From: Vibrio madracius
GTDB lineage: Bacteria > Pseudomonadota > Gammaproteobacteria > Enterobacterales > Vibrionaceae
Length of the DNA stretch: 8,700 nt
Direction of reading: 5' to 3'
Assembly (NCBI GenBank): GCA_000695745.1
Contig: ASHK01000133.1
Coordinates: forward strand, 1-8,700
The notes beneath the pieces are model-generated. The model searched no databases, was not told the origin of the DNA, and worked only from the letters and a program-made list of their open reading frames with translations. How positions within the stretch are numbered: the stretch's first letter is position 1; each line of letters starts with the position of its first letter. Below, piece after piece: positions 7,401 to 8,700 of the stretch. A program made the translations under genes and the position numbers.

Positions 7401-8700
7401 TGTTGTTGTCGCGAATAAACTGACGAGCGCTCGCAGGGATCTCTTGCCAAACTTGTTTCGGTTCATGATGGGTTTGCAAAATGAACGTGCCGTTTTTACT
7501 TAGCCCTGCTAGTGGGTTGGTGTGCATGAACACTTTATGGTCAGGAGAGAGGACGACTTCCACTTGCTGCAATTCGGCGTTAGTAATCTTAATAGGCTCT
7601 GGGGAGAGCGTAATAAAGAAGTTGGTTGGTGCACCACTTTTCTCGGAGCCATATTTCGGCATAGATTTGGAGTGCAAGCCTAATGCACCAGAGAGAATAT
7701 CGGTCAGTAGCTTACCTGTCGCGATGGTGCCGTATCCACCAACAGAGTGGAAGCGTACACGCATTGCTGATTCTGGGAGTAGGTTAGGGTTCTCGCCAGT
7801 TTCTAAAGCCATCAATTCGGTATCTGGATAAGCAGAGCGCAATCTATCTTGGATCTGTTTAAGTTCGCCAGTTGCTTGTTTATCGAAGAACTGGCTGCCT
7901 AAATAGAAGAACGGTTTAATGTTCTCTGAACGCATGTTATCAAAGGCAGCAATCAAGTGTTTCGGTTGCAGGTCGTGACCACCAAGTCCAAAGATACCCG
8001 TGTTGATCATCGGTATATGCGTCAGCGCCTTGATGCCTTTATGTCTTGGGTAGTGAGCGTTTTCTTGCGCTTTAAATAGCGCTCTAGAGATGCGCGCAGT
8101 CAAACGAGTTTCGTCGCAGCGTTCTAATACGGTGACGGCGGTTTTGCCCGCTAATTTCTCAACGATTTGCGCTTCTGGGAATGGGTGCAACTGTTTAATG
8201 GAGATGACACCGACTTTTTGACCTTGTTCTCTAAGATGCAAAGCGACAGCTTCGGCGTCATCGGTGACAGAACCCAAACCGACAATGACATAGTCTGCAT
8301 CGTCACACAGATAATCCATGACAGGGTGGTAGATGCGGCCAGTTAATTCGCCATATTCATGCATGGCTTGCTCGATAAACTGCGGAACATCGCTTAGGAA
8401 GTGGCTGCGATGGTCAACAATCCCCGCCTGATAATCTGGTTGGTTTTGTACACCGCCAGTCAAACCAGGGTTATGCGGATCCATGAGTGCCGGCACACGT
8501 TGACGGGTATCTTTTTCATAAGCATTACGCCAAGCACGTTGCCATTTTTTCAGTAACGCTTCAGGTAGGTAAGCGTGGGTAGATTCTATCCATTCACCTT
8601 GCGTGTCTTTTTCTATCGCTGCTTCATTGGCGGCGATATAGCCTCTTAAATCGGCTAATTTCTCTGGCCAGAACTGGTCTTGATATTTATCGATAATTGA
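4424..8700 (-). CDS. Extended pyruvate:ferredoxin/flavodoxin-type 2-oxoacid oxidoreductase, 5'-truncated by window edge, one frameshift near its end
   Basis: The frame is open from the right edge, so the N-terminus (most of domain I, with the catalytic Thr and Glu of the family) is missing; the GTG at 8496 is internal. About 1425 residues are visible, already longer than a whole classical PFOR (about 1200). Visible order, numbered from the window edge: end of domain I (PHNPGLTGGVQN, TGRIYHPVMDY); domain II (VIVGLGSV, KQLHPFP); gamma domain III (about 315-480, HSVGGYGTIATGK, YGSEKSGAPT); an EKR-like link; two CxxCxxCxxxC motifs (Cys 607-617 and 739-749); then the TPP domain with proximal-cluster ligands Cys 815, 818, 907 and 1112, and the motifs GGDGATYDIGFG and TGSYSNTGGQ. 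Such enzymes oxidise a 2-oxoacid with CoA to acyl-CoA and CO2, reducing ferredoxin or flavodoxin, in the cytoplasm. The frame breaks at 4767-4768 (one G lost): as given it closes at 4609, but the native frame continues to TAG 4424-4426, adding a CQCTDCKTC module. Substrate not determined. It is first of a two-gene operon with the Nfn-like fusion. Confidence 0.87.
4429..4433 (-). promoter_or_regulatory. Shine-Dalgarno site of the Nfn-like gene inside the upstream coding region
   Basis: On the minus strand GGAGG sits 7 bases before the ATG at 4421, within the last codons of the oxidoreductase gene, whose TAG stop (4424-4426) is separated from the ATG by only TT. This fixes the start and suggests translational coupling, giving balanced amounts of the two proteins. 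Confidence 0.85.

Noticed and set aside
7139..7831. Plus-strand open frames opposite the 2-oxoacid oxidoreductase (also 6003-6212 and 6657-7012)
   Set aside because: Antisense to conserved PFOR domains, no start context, composition of a shadow frame.
8494..8496. GTG at 8496 as the true start of the oxidoreductase
   Set aside because: The frame is open for 68 more codons to the window edge, and the sequence before the GTG (YLPEALLKKWQRAWRNAY) reads as continuous protein; starting there would also cut domain I.
1..8700. CRISPR arrays, tRNA or rRNA genes, insertion sequences, phage attachment sites
   Set aside because: No regular repeats, no tRNA-like cloverleaf, no transposase or terminal inverted repeats were seen by eye on either strand.

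Overview
The window looks like a chromosomal segment of a marine gammaproteobacterium, most likely of the Vibrionaceae. This is inferred from moderate GC content, two Gram-negative outer-membrane barrel genes, and the style of the proteins. It could not be confirmed without a database search.

Layout. Positions 1-835 (+) hold the 3' part of a FadL/OmpP1-type outer-membrane transport protein, followed by a hairpin terminator (858-890). Positions 905-1616 (+) hold a small exported beta-barrel protein whose frame is broken twice as given. A strong hairpin with a T-run on the minus strand (1645-1675) separates it from a convergent minus-strand operon. That operon fills the rest of the window. Its first visible gene (4424-8700, 5' end outside the window) encodes a very large, divergent pyruvate:ferredoxin/flavodoxin-type 2-oxoacid oxidoreductase. 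Two bases after its stop codon, behind a GGAGG ribosome site, comes a single-polypeptide fusion of an NfnB/GltD-like and an NfnA-like subunit (1682-4421). Together the pair could carry electrons from 2-oxoacid oxidation through internal iron-sulfur clusters to FAD sites and NAD(P), possibly with electron bifurcation.

The most important observation is that the downstream three genes are not readable as given. I find about ten single-base frame disruptions between 1300 and 4768. Almost all are explained by loss of one base from a short homopolymer, and correcting them restores textbook protein sequence: a GSGPSG dinucleotide-binding loop, a [2Fe-2S] C-terminus, a YEF barrel end and a cryptic ferredoxin-like module. 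The flanking 1.3 kb and 3.9 kb show no such disruptions. Local sequencing or assembly error is the simplest reading; recent pseudogenisation is the alternative. Naive ORF calling would split the Nfn-like gene into at least four pieces and cut about 118 residues of native C-terminal sequence, including a Cys-rich module, from the oxidoreductase.

The architecturally novel part is the oxidoreductase itself: a helical insertion between the second and third ligands of the proximal cluster, widely spaced ferredoxin motifs, a long helical tail, and an extra C-terminal CxCx2Cx2C module, co-transcribed with an Nfn fusion.
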